Made by a program: the position numbers and the translations under genes. Below, in pieces: positions 54,522 through 63,264 of a stretch of 64,000 bases of DNA. Within the stretch, counting starts at the first letter, position 1, and each line of letters begins with the position of its first letter. The notes beneath the pieces were generated by a model. It was not told where the DNA came from. It was given only the letters and a program-made list of their open reading frames with translations, and made no database searches. This DNA comes from an uncultured Lachnospiraceae bacterium. Lineage in GTDB: Bacteria; Bacillota; Clostridia; Lachnospirales; Lachnospiraceae. The stretch lies in assembly GCA_900316625.1 (NCBI GenBank), contig ONDO01000004.1:99944-163943 (forward strand), read 5' to 3'.

Positions 54522-55195
54522 TGCGTTTTATGAATGTTGCAATTGATGGACCTGCAGGTGCTGGAAAGAGTACCATCGCAAAAGCCTGTGCAAAGGAATT
54601 AGGATATATCTATGTAGATACAGGCGCTATGTATCGTGGCATCGCACTCTATATGGTAGATCATAAGATTAGGCCTACGGATATCGAAGCAGTAAAACAG
54701 GCCCTTTTGGACGTGAATGTTACTCTTCGTTATGAAGACGGGAAACAGCTTCTCATCGTGAATGGTCAGGATGTATCTGACCGTATACGCACCCCGGAAG
54801 TCAGTGCTGCAGCGTCCCTTTTCAGTGCGATTCCTGAAGTAAGAAAGGCTCTGCTTGATCTTCAGCATGATATTGCAGAGAAGAACAATGTGCTGATGGA
54901 TGGAAGAGATATCGGAACCGTGATTCTTCCCCAGGCCCAGGTTAAGATCTACCTGGACGCAAGCCCTGAGATCCGTGGCAAGAGAAGATACGATGAACTC
55001 GTTTTAAAGGGCGAATCCGTTGTTCTCGAAGATATTATTGAAGATGTTAAGCAGCGTGATTATCAGGATATGCACCGCGAAACCTCGCCTCTTAAGAAGG
55101 CAGATGATGCTATTGTTGTAGATTCTTCTTATATGACGATTGAAGAAGTACAGAACAAGATTGTAAGTCTTGTTCGTGAGAAGGAGAATGCATGA
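54521..55195 (+). CDS. cmk: Cytidylate kinase
   Basis: A 224-residue (d)CMP kinase with the P-loop DGPAGAGKSTIAK, YVDTGAMYR and DGRDIGTVILP. It makes CDP and dCDP from ATP. Overlaps the preceding stop by one base (TAATG) and the next gene by four. Confidence 0.97.
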   Translation: MRFMNVAIDGPAGAGKSTIAKACAKELGYIYVDTGAMYRGIALYMVDHKIRPTDIEAVKQALLDVNVTLRYEDGKQLLIVNGQDVSDRIRTPEVSAAASLFSAIPEVRKALLDLQHDIAEKNNVLMDGRDIGTVILPQAQVKIYLDASPEIRGKRRYDELVLKGESVVLEDIIEDVKQRDYQDMHRETSPLKKADDAIVVDSSYMTIEEVQNKIVSLVREKENA

Positions 55196-56067
55196 ATGTA
55201 ATTCTTGCAAAGAGCGCCGGTTTTTGCTTTGGCGTAAAGAGAGCACTTGAGACAGTGGATGCCCAGGTAAAAAAGGGTAAGAAACCTATCTACACCTATG
55301 GCCCCATCATTCATAATGAGATTGTTGTGAGCGATCTCGAAGAGAAGGGCGTTCATGTGCTGCCAGAAGATGAGCCGCTGGCCACGGGCTCCTTCGGTAC
55401 GGTGGTGATCCGTTCTCATGGTGTTTCCAGAAATGTAAAACAGTCGATCGAAGACTCTGGCTATGCTCTTGTAGATGCCACTTGTCCTTTTGTACTTAAG
55501 ATACATAAGGTCGTGGAAGAGTACGGAAAAGAAGGATATTTTATTCTGATTACCGGAGATGAAAGCCATCCTGAGGTCCAGGGAATTATCGGCTGGATTC
55601 CCGAAGGTACTTCTTATGCAGTAATATCATCAGAGGAAGAGGCAAGGAATTTTTCTCTGGAAGAAAAAAAGAAGATCTGTATGGTTTCCCAAACGACCTT
55701 TCAATACAATAAATTTGAAGAATTAGTTGAAATCATAAAACAAAAAGGTTATGATGTATTTTGTTTGAATACGATCTGCAGTGCGACGGAAGAGCGCCAG
55801 AAGGAAGCAGCCTCCATTGCAGGTAAAGTTGATGTGATGATCGTAATAGGCGGTAAACATAGTTCTAATTCACAAAAGCTCTATGAGATTTGTAAGAAGA
55901 GGAATCCCCAGACCTATTTCATACAATCTCGGCATGATCTTGATCTGTCTGTACTGCAATCCATTAACACCGTAGGCATAACAGCAGGGGCATCCACCCC
56001 ACAAAAAATTATTCAGGAGGTTCAGGAAACATGCCAGAACAGGAACAGAGCTTTGAGGAGATGCTGA
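55192..56067 (+). CDS. ispH: 4-hydroxy-3-methylbut-2-enyl diphosphate reductase
   Basis: A 291-residue IspH, last enzyme of the MEP pathway, with the three [4Fe-4S] cysteines C12 (GFCFG), C98 (ATCPF) and C196 (ICSAT). The ATG overlaps the cmk stop. The last 12 codons overlap the start of the S1-domain gene in another frame. In many Clostridia the two are one fused protein; here they are separate, because the frames differ. Confidence 0.95.
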   Translation: MNVILAKSAGFCFGVKRALETVDAQVKKGKKPIYTYGPIIHNEIVVSDLEEKGVHVLPEDEPLATGSFGTVVIRSHGVSRNVKQSIEDSGYALVDATCPFVLKIHKVVEEYGKEGYFILITGDESHPEVQGIIGWIPEGTSYAVISSEEEARNFSLEEKKKICMVSQTTFQYNKFEELVEIIKQKGYDVFCLNTICSATEERQKEAASIAGKVDVMIVIGGKHSSNSQKLYEICKKRNPQTYFIQSRHDLDLSVLQSINTVGITAGASTPQKIIQEVQETCQNRNRALRRC

Positions 56068-57152
56068 ACGCATCATTCAAGACAATTCATAATGGGGAAG
56101 TTGTAGAGGGTACCGTAATTGCGGTTAAGCCCGACGAAATCGATCTTAATATCGGTTTCAAGTCAGATGGTATTATTACCAGATCTGAGTATTCCGATGA
56201 TAACAATCTCGATCTTACTACCGTTGCTCATGTCGATGATAAGATGGAAGCAATTGTTATCAAGGTAAACGATCAAGATAACATGGTTCTTCTTTCCTAC
56301 AAGAGACTTGCTCAGGAGAAGGGTAACGAAAAGCTTAGAGATGCTTTCGAAAATCATGAAGTACTTACCGGCAAGGTTGTACGTGTACTGAACGGCGGTC
56401 TTTCCGTTGTTGTTGATGAAGCACGTGTATTCGTACCGGCATCTCTTGTAGCTGATACTTATGTTAAGGATCTTCATCAGTATGATGGACAGGAGATCCA
56501 GTTCGTTATTACCGAGTTCAATCCTCGCAAGAGAAGAATTATCGGTGATAGAAAGCAGCTCCTTGTTGCTAAGAAGGAAGAAGTTCAGAAGGAATTCTTC
56601 GATAACATCCATGTTGGTGATATCATCGAAGGAACCATCAAGAACGTTACCGATTTCGGTGCTTTCGTTGATCTTGGCGGAGTTGACGGTCTTCTCCACA
56701 TCTCTGAGATGTCCTGGGGCCATGTTGATAATCCTAAGAAGCTTTATCATGTTGATGATAAGGTTAAGGTGTTCATCAAGAACATCAACGGCAAGAAGAT
56801 TGCTCTTTCCTGCAAGTTTGATGATGCTAACCCTTGGAATGGTGCATCCGAGAAGTATGCAGTTGGCACTATCGTTAGCGGTCGTGTTGCACGTATGACT
56901 GACTTCGGTGCATTCATCGAGCTTGAGCCGGGCATTGATGCTCTGCTTCATGTTTCTCAGATCTCCAAGGATCATGTAGATAAGCCTTCCGATGTTCTTC
57001 AGAAGGATCAGGAAGTTACCGCTGTTGTTGTTGAGCTTCGTGAGAACGAGCACAAGATCTCTCTTTCCATCAAGGCTATGGAAGAGGGCAATGACGATAA
57101 CGCTGATAACGCTGATGTAGATGCTTCGAACGACAAGGCTGACGAAGAGTAA
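56031..57152 (+). CDS. rpsA: S1 RNA-binding domain protein (ribosomal protein S1 homologue)
   Basis: A 373-residue protein with four S1 repeats (about 15-85, 100-168, 188-258, 272-345; the last two with VTDFGAFVDLG and MTDFGAFIELE) and an acidic Asn/Asp-rich tail. This four-domain form is the usual Firmicutes S1 homologue, which binds mRNA on the ribosome. Its start has ggagg 10 bases upstream inside ispH, with a 37-base overlap. Confidence 0.95.
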   Translation: MPEQEQSFEEMLNASFKTIHNGEVVEGTVIAVKPDEIDLNIGFKSDGIITRSEYSDDNNLDLTTVAHVDDKMEAIVIKVNDQDNMVLLSYKRLAQEKGNEKLRDAFENHEVLTGKVVRVLNGGLSVVVDEARVFVPASLVADTYVKDLHQYDGQEIQFVITEFNPRKRRIIGDRKQLLVAKKEEVQKEFFDNIHVGDIIEGTIKNVTDFGAFVDLGGVDGLLHISEMSWGHVDNPKKLYHVDDKVKVFIKNINGKKIALSCKFDDANPWNGASEKYAVGTIVSGRVARMTDFGAFIELEPGIDALLHVSQISKDHVDKPSDVLQKDQEVTAVVVELRENEHKISLSIKAMEEGNDDNADNADVDASNDKADEE

Positions 57153-57170
57153 TTTCTCTTAAGTCATTTG

Positions 57171-57210
57171 ACTCCTTCGGACCTTCGGGCCCGAGGGAGT
57201 TTTTTGTTTT
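57171..57210 (+). terminator. Terminator after the S1 gene
   Basis: A 10-pair stem (57171-57180 with 57191-57200, one G-U), an inner C-C/G-G extension capped by a UUCG loop, then five T and more. Confidence 0.9.
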
Positions 57211-57316
57211 TATCATTTTTTAAGATTATACGCGTTTATGTCTTCAGGATTATGTGTTAGAGTAGTATTCATAATGCACATGGTTTATGTGTGACAGACA
57301 GAAAAGAGGACGCAAC

Positions 57317-58093
57317 ATGGAACATTACGAAGAATTTAAAACCAAGGTATATCAGATGACGACAATCGATCTGTCTGCATATAAAGAAAAACAGATGAAA
57401 CGTAGAATTGATTCCCTGGTTACCAGAAATAAATGCGATTCCTACGATGCTTATGTTAAGCTTTTGACTTCAGACAAGAAGGTATTTGATGAGTTCGTCA
57501 ACTTCCTTACGATTAATGTCTCTGAATTCTACCGTAATCCGGATCAGTGGGAACTCTTAGATAAGACATTCTTCCCGGAGCTGATTTCCCGTTTTGGTAA
57601 TAATCTGAAAATATGGAGTGCTGCATGTTCTACCGGAGATGAACCTTATTCCCTGGTTATGGCACTCTCAAGACATCTGCCTCTTTCTAATATAAGGATC
57701 ATGGCAACAGATATTGATAAACAGGTTCTTGCACAGGCTAAGGCTGGTTTATATTCTGAAAAGAGTATTGCTAATGTACCTGATGATCTGAAGAGAAAGT
57801 TTTTTACTCAGGTTGGACAGTCTTATCAGATCTCTGAGGAAGTAAAGCGTTGTGTTACCTTTAAGGAAGGCAACCTCTTAAAAGATGCTTATCCCAAAGA
57901 TTGTCATCTGATCGTCTGCAGAAACGTTCTCATCTATTTCACAGATGAAGCGAAGAACGATATCTATGCTAAGTTTAATGCGGCACTTGCTAAAGAAGGT
58001 CTGCTCTTCATCGGCAGTACCGAGCAGGTTATGGGTTATAGGGATCTTGGTTACAGTAGAAGAACACCTTTCTTCTACCAGAAAGCTCAGTAA
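57317..58093 (+). CDS. cheR: Chemotaxis receptor methyltransferase CheR
   Basis: A 258-residue CheR: N-terminal helical domain (1-85) and S-adenosylmethionine-dependent methyltransferase domain (about 95-258) with WSAACSTGDEPYS, MATDIDKQVL and ICRNVLIYFTDE. It methylates glutamates on chemoreceptors, the opposite of CheB. It stands alone, 47 kb from the cheBAWCD cluster. ATG 57317 has agagga upstream; an in-frame ATG at 57287 adds ten charged residues and lacks a site. Its end overlaps the convergent gene by 7 bases. Confidence 0.96.
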   Translation: MEHYEEFKTKVYQMTTIDLSAYKEKQMKRRIDSLVTRNKCDSYDAYVKLLTSDKKVFDEFVNFLTINVSEFYRNPDQWELLDKTFFPELISRFGNNLKIWSAACSTGDEPYSLVMALSRHLPLSNIRIMATDIDKQVLAQAKAGLYSEKSIANVPDDLKRKFFTQVGQSYQISEEVKRCVTFKEGNLLKDAYPKDCHLIVCRNVLIYFTDEAKNDIYAKFNAALAKEGLLFIGSTEQVMGYRDLGYSRRTPFFYQKAQ

Positions 58094-59178
58094 TTCATAT
58101 TATCCCTGAGGCTTTGATCAGTAACTTCATCAAACTTAATATATTCTCCTTCTTTTTCAATTCCCTGGTAGAAATGGGGGAGAGTAGAGCTGATCATCTG
58201 GAATTCTGTTTTGTTCTTTTTGCGATAGTTTAGGATCGAGTCTGGTACACGTATCGCCTGGCCCTTACTGTCCTGATAGCATTCGTCTTTTTTTGCTTTG
58301 CGATAACGATCTTTGGGAAGAGATTCCGCAAGAATTTTAGGGATGATTCGTTGTTCCATCAGAAGATAGACATAGTCTTTGGGATTGGGATAATAGTATC
58401 GAAGGGATACTTCTTCCAGAGAGAGGATTCCTTTCATTCTTGAATCTGTAAGCTGCAGGTAGAAACCATCTTCCCGATATCGGATACAGGATGGAAGCCT
58501 TGTATTAAGAACTCCGGTAAAGAGTACTTCCTTTTGCCCCTCATCCTGCATAATCTTAAGCGAAGCAAGTCTTTCGGGTAAGTTGAGATATTCTTCCAGA
58601 TTTAAGAGGGAAGGCAATCCCTCGACATCTTCTCTGTTATGAAGCAGAAGATCATCTAAGCCTTCCATATGATTCTGCAGAAGATGCTGATAGACCTCTA
58701 TTAATTCTCCGCCGTTGCAGACGTCTTCTCGTGGCAGGTTAAGAAGTTCTTGTAACATAACCTGACGCATTCCACCGAGAGAGAATAACTTGCGATAAGG
58801 ACGATATGCCTGAAGAAGATCGAATTGATTCTCATAATCTATCTTGTCTTTTATATTATATTTTTTGATTCTATCTCTGAGGAAAGGAAGATCGAACATC
58901 TTGCCATTGAAAGTAATGATTCTGTCATCAGGTTCATAATCTTCAAGGAAAGACTGTAACATGCTTTCTTCATCAGAAGAAGTTTCAGCAAAGTATTGGG
59001 TTACTTTAATCGTTGAATTTTCTCTGTCAACAAAACCTAGACCAATGAGGTAGATGGATGCATTTCTGGGAGAGAGGCCTGTGGTTTCAATATCCAAAAA
59101 GACATCATTTTTCGAGAGGGCAAGTTTTGCCTTTTCGTTCAATTCAATTTTCTTTAAGTCGTAGTCGATTTTCTTCAT
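58087..59178 (-). CDS. RNase H-like exonuclease domain protein (YprB family)
   Basis: A 363-residue protein with a DEDD-type exonuclease fold: D27-I-E-T in VFLDIETTGLSP, NGKMFDLPFL in the middle, LHNREDVEGLPSL at the end of the domain (about residue 190). The C-terminal 150 residues are not recognised. It resembles YprB, whose function is unknown. It is the only minus-strand gene here, with promoter 59231-59203. RBS aaaggg before ATG. Confidence 0.82.
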   Translation of the reverse strand: MKKIDYDLKKIELNEKAKLALSKNDVFLDIETTGLSPRNASIYLIGLGFVDRENSTIKVTQYFAETSSDEESMLQSFLEDYEPDDRIITFNGKMFDLPFLRDRIKKYNIKDKIDYENQFDLLQAYRPYRKLFSLGGMRQVMLQELLNLPREDVCNGGELIEVYQHLLQNHMEGLDDLLLHNREDVEGLPSLLNLEEYLNLPERLASLKIMQDEGQKEVLFTGVLNTRLPSCIRYREDGFYLQLTDSRMKGILSLEEVSLRYYYPNPKDYVYLLMEQRIIPKILAESLPKDRYRKAKKDECYQDSKGQAIRVPDSILNYRKKNKTEFQMISSTLPHFYQGIEKEGEYIKFDEVTDQSLRDNMNY

Positions 59179-59202
59179 TCAAGGACCCTTTCGATATGAC
59201 TC

Positions 59203-59231
59203 ATTATAGAGAAAGAACTGATGCAAATCAA
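59203..59231 (-). promoter_or_regulatory. Promoter of the minus-strand exonuclease gene
   Basis: Read on the minus strand: TTGATT (59231-59226), 17-base spacer and TATAAT (59208-59203). The gene starts 24 bases further on. Confidence 0.75.
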
Positions 59232-59269
59232 AGAATTGCAAAGAGAATATAAGAACTTTACTTAATATG

Positions 59270-59278
59270 TGGTATAGT
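59270..59278 (+). promoter_or_regulatory. Extended -10 promoter for the folate/proA/miaB/ruvAB run
   Basis: TGGTATAGT (extended -10 with TATAGT at 59273-59278). No good -35 is found at the usual distance. It faces away from the divergent promoter 40 bases upstream. Confidence 0.5.
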
Positions 59279-59315
59279 ATTAAATGGTTTTTTTGAACAA
59301 AACTGAAGGAGTATT

Positions 59316-59414
59316 ATGTTTGTCTTTTGCTTGGTTTTATATATTCTCTGTGGAGATTCTGCCAGATCAGGTTTCGAAAATGACATCAAAAGAAATTCGA
59401 CAAGTATCGCGTAA
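59316..59414 (+). CDS. Possible 32-residue leader ORF
   Basis: An ATG with an ideal gaaggag site (59305-59311) opens a 32-codon frame that overlaps the folate-ligase gene start in another frame. It starts with a hydrophobic stretch (FVFCLVLYILC). It may be a translated leader or coupling peptide, or chance; no known motif. Confidence 0.3.
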   Translation: MFVFCLVLYILCGDSARSGFENDIKRNSTSIA

Positions 59415-59961
59415 GAAGAGGAATGCTCTATCAGAAGAGGATAGAGCATGGAAGAATCTTTGTATTATGAAGAATCTTCGTTCTCTTTCCATCCTGAAAT
59501 GTTATTCATCATTCCTTTGTTTCTATCCAATAGGTTCAGAAGTGAACATTCTGCCTTTCTATGAGGAACTCTTATCGAATGGGAAAGCCTTATATTTTCC
59601 GAAGACAGACCTCCTTAAGCACGAGTTGAGCTTTATTCGTATTCGTGATTTCTCGGAATTTGAAGCAGGTACTATGAATATTCCGGAACCGACAGGAGAT
59701 GATATATGGGATCCTGCCTGTAAAACCTTGTCATTTACACCAGGGCTTGCTTTTGATTGGGCAGGTCACCGAATTGGCTATGGTGGTGGATTCTATGACC
59801 GTTTTTTTACAGCACATAAGGAAATCCTTCGTATGGCACTTGCATACGAGTTACAGATAGAAAAGGAAATCCCTGCGGAAGCCTGGGATCAGCCTATGGA
59901 CTATATCATTAGTGACAAGAAGATACGTAAGACTCTGAAGGGAGACTTTAGACATGAATGA
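59380..59961 (+). CDS. 5-formyltetrahydrofolate cyclo-ligase
   Basis: A 193-residue enzyme of the 5-FCL family (ATP-dependent conversion of 5-formyl-THF to methenyl-THF). It has [15 protein letters not shown] near the N-terminus, [33 protein letters not shown] and a late YIISDKKI. I chose ATG 59380, which matches the family's start, although an in-frame TTG at 59320 has a better ribosome site (gaaggag) and would add 20 residues. The end overlaps proA by 8 bases. Confidence 0.9.
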   Translation: MTSKEIRQVSRKKRNALSEEDRAWKNLCIMKNLRSLSILKCYSSFLCFYPIGSEVNILPFYEELLSNGKALYFPKTDLLKHELSFIRIRDFSEFEAGTMNIPEPTGDDIWDPACKTLSFTPGLAFDWAGHRIGYGGGFYDRFFTAHKEILRMALAYELQIEKEIPAEAWDQPMDYIISDKKIRKTLKGDFRHE

Positions 59962-61219
59962 AATCGAAGTGATGGAATTTCTTACGAATATCGGTAAAGC
60001 TGCAAAAGAAGCATCGATGACGGTTTCGCATCTGGGACAACTGAAGAAAAATAAGGTTTTAGTCGATGCTGCAAATCTGCTTCGTAAGTATACCGACGAT
60101 ATTCTCTCCGCTAATGCCCAAGATCTTCAGAAGGCAAAAGAAGAGAATATGCCGGAAGGACTTCAGGATCGTCTGAAACTGACAACTGAGCGAATCGATG
60201 CTATGGCGGCTGGATTGGAAGAGATAGCACTGCTTCCTGATCCAATTGGTAATGTCGATAAGATGTGGAAGAGACCGAATGGGCTTACTATTGGTCAGAA
60301 AAGGGTACCGCTTGGTGTCGTAGGTGTAATCTATGAAGCCAGACCCAATGTCACCAGTGATGTTTTCGGCCTTTGCTTTAAGACAGGTAATGTTGTGATC
60401 TTAAAGGGTGGCAGCGCAGCGCTTCATTCGAATGATGAGATTACAAAGGTTTTAAAGCTTGCTTTAGAGGAAAATGCTCTGAATCCGAACGCAGTTCAGC
60501 TGATCGGTGAATCGGATCGTTCTGTTACGACCCAGTTCATGAAGATGAATGATTATATCGATGTACTGATCCCTCGTGGTGGTGCAGGTCTCATTCGTTC
60601 TGTGGTTGATCATGCTACCATTCCCGTTATTGAAACAGGTACTGGTAATTGCCACATCTATGTGGATGAGGATGCTGATCTTCTGATGGCAGTTAATATC
60701 ATCGAGAATGCCAAGACACAGAGAATTGGTGTATGTAATGCTTGTGAATCTCTTGTGATTCATGAGAAGGTCCTTGCAAAGTTCATGCCACTCTTAGAAG
60801 AGCGTTTAAGCAAACATCATGTTGAAATTCGTGCGGACAAGGAAGCTGCTAAGTATCTTAAGTCCTGTACCGATGCAAGCGAGGAGGATTTCTACAAGGA
60901 ATACCTGGATTACATTATCTCAGTAAAAACAGTTCAGGATATTGATGAAGCAATACGCCATATTAATCTTCATAATACCGGTCATTCGGAAGCTATCATT
61001 ACCAATAATTATAGCAATTCTGAGAAGTTTCTTGAAGAAATCGATGCAGCTTGTGTTTACGTGAATGCGTCCACTCGTTTTACGGATGGAAATGAATTTG
61101 GTTTTGGTGCCGAGATTGGCATCAGTACCCAGAAATTACATGCCAGAGGTCCTATGGGACTTCAGGCACTGACTACAACGAAATATATAATTTATGGAAA
61201 TGGACAGATACGTGAGTAA
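59954..61219 (+). CDS. proA: Glutamate-5-semialdehyde dehydrogenase (gamma-glutamyl phosphate reductase)
   Basis: A 421-residue aldehyde-dehydrogenase-fold enzyme of proline synthesis, with [28 protein letters not shown] and the catalytic Cys in [12 protein letters not shown]. Usual partner proB is not in the window. Overlaps the folate ligase gene upstream and miaB downstream. Confidence 0.97.
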   Translation: MNEIEVMEFLTNIGKAAKEASMTVSHLGQLKKNKVLVDAANLLRKYTDDILSANAQDLQKAKEENMPEGLQDRLKLTTERIDAMAAGLEEIALLPDPIGNVDKMWKRPNGLTIGQKRVPLGVVGVIYEARPNVTSDVFGLCFKTGNVVILKGGSAALHSNDEITKVLKLALEENALNPNAVQLIGESDRSVTTQFMKMNDYIDVLIPRGGAGLIRSVVDHATIPVIETGTGNCHIYVDEDADLLMAVNIIENAKTQRIGVCNACESLVIHEKVLAKFMPLLEERLSKHHVEIRADKEAAKYLKSCTDASEEDFYKEYLDYIISVKTVQDIDEAIRHINLHNTGHSEAIITNNYSNSEKFLEEIDAACVYVNASTRFTDGNEFGFGAEIGISTQKLHARGPMGLQALTTTKYIIYGNGQIRE

Positions 61220-62642
61220 TACAAAAGAATGGGAAGAGATCCCTACCAATGAACCAGATCGTCAGAGATATTTCATCAATGAGGATCGCAAACTTCTGAA
61301 GTTGAAAGAAGCAGATCTTGGAAGAAAGCTTACTTTCCACGTGACAACCTTCGGTTGCCAGATGAATGCAAGAGATTCGGAGAAACTTCGTGGCATCCTT
61401 GAAGAGATCGGATATATTCCATCTGAATCCGAAGATTGTGATCTTGTCATCTACAATACCTGTACCGTTCGTGAGAATGCAGATAATCGTGTCTACGGCC
61501 GACTTGGTATCCTTCATGGCTATAAGAAAAAGAATCCTGGTATGAAGATTGCAGTCTGTGGCTGTATGATCCAGGAAGAACATGTTGTAAACAGGATTTG
61601 TGAGAGTTATCGCTTTGTTGATCTCTTATTCGGAACTCATAATGTATATCAGTTAGCAGAACTGCTTCATGAGTCCTTCATGAAGGAAGGTATGACCATT
61701 CATGTCTTAGATAAAGCTGAGAAGATAGTTGAAGACTTGCCCCAGGTTAGAACCTATCCCTTCAAGGCTGGTGTTAATATCATGTATGGATGCAATAATT
61801 TCTGTTCTTATTGCATCGTTCCCTATGTACGTGGAAGAGAGAGATCCAGAACTCCGCAGGCAATCTTAAGGGAGATCGAGAAGCAGGTAGAAGATGGTGT
61901 TGTAGAAGTAATGCTTCTCGGCCAGAATGTTAATTCCTACGGTAAGGGCCTTGAAAATCCGATCTCCTTTGCAGAATTATTACTTGAGATTGATAAGATC
62001 CCTGGTCTTGAGCGAATTCGTTTCATGACCTCTCACCCCAAGGATCTGTCACAGGAACTGATTGATGCGATCGCTAAGAGTAAGCATGTTTGTCATCACA
62101 TCCATCTGCCTCTGCAGTCGGGTTCTTCCAGACTTCTTAAGGATATGAACCGTCATTATGATAAGGGAGCTTATCTGGATCTGGTTAGAAGAATTCGTGA
62201 AGCAATTCCAGATGTTGCTCTTACCACGGATATTATCGTAGGATATCCTGGTGAAACAGATGAAGATTTTGAAGAAACCATGGATGTTGTGAAGCAGGTT
62301 GGCTTTGATTCTGCATTTACTTTCGAATATTCCAGACGATCCGGTACACCGGCAGCAACGCGTCCGGATCAGGTGGCTCAGGAAGTGGTTACCGAACGCT
62401 TTAACCGTCTTCTGAAGCAGGTTCAGGAAGATGGACGTAATCGTGCCAAGGCATTAGAGGGCCAGACACGTACGGTGCTGGTAGAAGAAGTGAACAGAGA
62501 GGATGATAGCCTTGTAAGTGGTCGTATGGAGAATAATTCTGTCGTCCATTTCAAGGGAACTTCTGATCTGATTGGCAAGATTGTACCTGTTCATCTGACT
62601 TCCTGTAAGGGATTCTATTATCTGGGAGAGATTGCAAATTGA
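61194..62642 (+). CDS. miaB: tRNA-2-methylthio-N6-dimethylallyladenosine synthase
   Basis: A 482-residue radical-SAM methylthiotransferase. The N-terminal UPF0004 domain has three cluster cysteines ([28 protein letters not shown]), then radical-SAM CxxxCxxC in [16 protein letters not shown], and a C-terminal TRAM domain (about 410-475). It modifies A37 of tRNA. The start is not sure: ATG 61194 and 61200 and GTG 61212 all lie within the proA end and none has a strong ribosome site. Confidence 0.95.
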   Translation: MEMDRYVSNTKEWEEIPTNEPDRQRYFINEDRKLLKLKEADLGRKLTFHVTTFGCQMNARDSEKLRGILEEIGYIPSESEDCDLVIYNTCTVRENADNRVYGRLGILHGYKKKNPGMKIAVCGCMIQEEHVVNRICESYRFVDLLFGTHNVYQLAELLHESFMKEGMTIHVLDKAEKIVEDLPQVRTYPFKAGVNIMYGCNNFCSYCIVPYVRGRERSRTPQAILREIEKQVEDGVVEVMLLGQNVNSYGKGLENPISFAELLLEIDKIPGLERIRFMTSHPKDLSQELIDAIAKSKHVCHHIHLPLQSGSSRLLKDMNRHYDKGAYLDLVRRIREAIPDVALTTDIIVGYPGETDEDFEETMDVVKQVGFDSAFTFEYSRRSGTPAATRPDQVAQEVVTERFNRLLKQVQEDGRNRAKALEGQTRTVLVEEVNREDDSLVSGRMENNSVVHFKGTSDLIGKIVPVHLTSCKGFYYLGEIAN

Positions 62643-63250
62643 TAGCTTATATTACTGGTAGCATTGTAAAAAAGGATCCGGATCATATCATCCTGGATCA
62701 CAATGGCATGGGATATCTGATCTATATGGGCGAGAGAAGTATGAATTATCTGCCTATGAACGAGAAGAATACCAGAATCTATACCTATATGAACGTAAAA
62801 GAAGATGCCATCGATCTCTATGGCTTTCACGATGAGTCTGATCGGGAATTCTTCCAGCTTCTTCTGTCAGTTACGGGCGTAGGGCCTAAAAGTGCTCTTG
62901 CTGCACTGGGCATGTATTCTGCTTCCGAAATCGGTTATGCGATTATTGGTGAAGATGAGAAGGCTTTAAAGAAAATTCCCGGTATCGGACAAAAGGCTGC
63001 AAAACAAATGATTTTGGATCTTAAGTCTAAGATTGATACGGGAGCTCTGGTAGAAAACAGTCTGAAAGGTGAGGAATCTTCTCTGAATCAGGTCGGAAAT
63101 GAGAGCCCTGATCTTACAGATGCCATGTTGGCTATGAATTCGCTGGGATATTCCAATGCAGATCTTATGCGTGCTCTGTCCCGTATCGAGGATAAATCAG
63201 ATCGTAGTACCCAGGAATGGATGACTCTCATTCTCAAGAATATTGACTAA
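62639..63250 (+). CDS. ruvA: Holliday junction DNA helicase subunit RuvA
   Basis: A 203-residue RuvA: N-terminal OB domain (1-63), two helix-hairpin-helix motifs (LLSVTGVGPKSALAALG and IPGIGQKAAKQMILDLK) and a C-terminal RuvB-contact domain (about 150-203). The start is a TTG overlapping the miaB stop (TTGA), with gggagag upstream. It is followed 14 bases later by ruvB. Confidence 0.95.
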   Translation: MIAYITGSIVKKDPDHIILDHNGMGYLIYMGERSMNYLPMNEKNTRIYTYMNVKEDAIDLYGFHDESDREFFQLLLSVTGVGPKSALAALGMYSASEIGYAIIGEDEKALKKIPGIGQKAAKQMILDLKSKIDTGALVENSLKGEESSLNQVGNESPDLTDAMLAMNSLGYSNADLMRALSRIEDKSDRSTQEWMTLILKNID

Positions 63251-63264
63251 AGTAAGGAAGATCT

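Noticed and set aside
55995-56040. Programmed frameshift joining ispH to the S1 gene
   Set aside because: The A-run at 56001-56006 is not a standard slippery heptamer in the ispH frame, and the S1 gene has its own ribosome site and start.
57241-57316. Sigma28-type promoter for cheR
   Set aside because: No TAAA-N15-GCCGATAA-like sequence could be found upstream of cheR, and no good sigma70 pair either.
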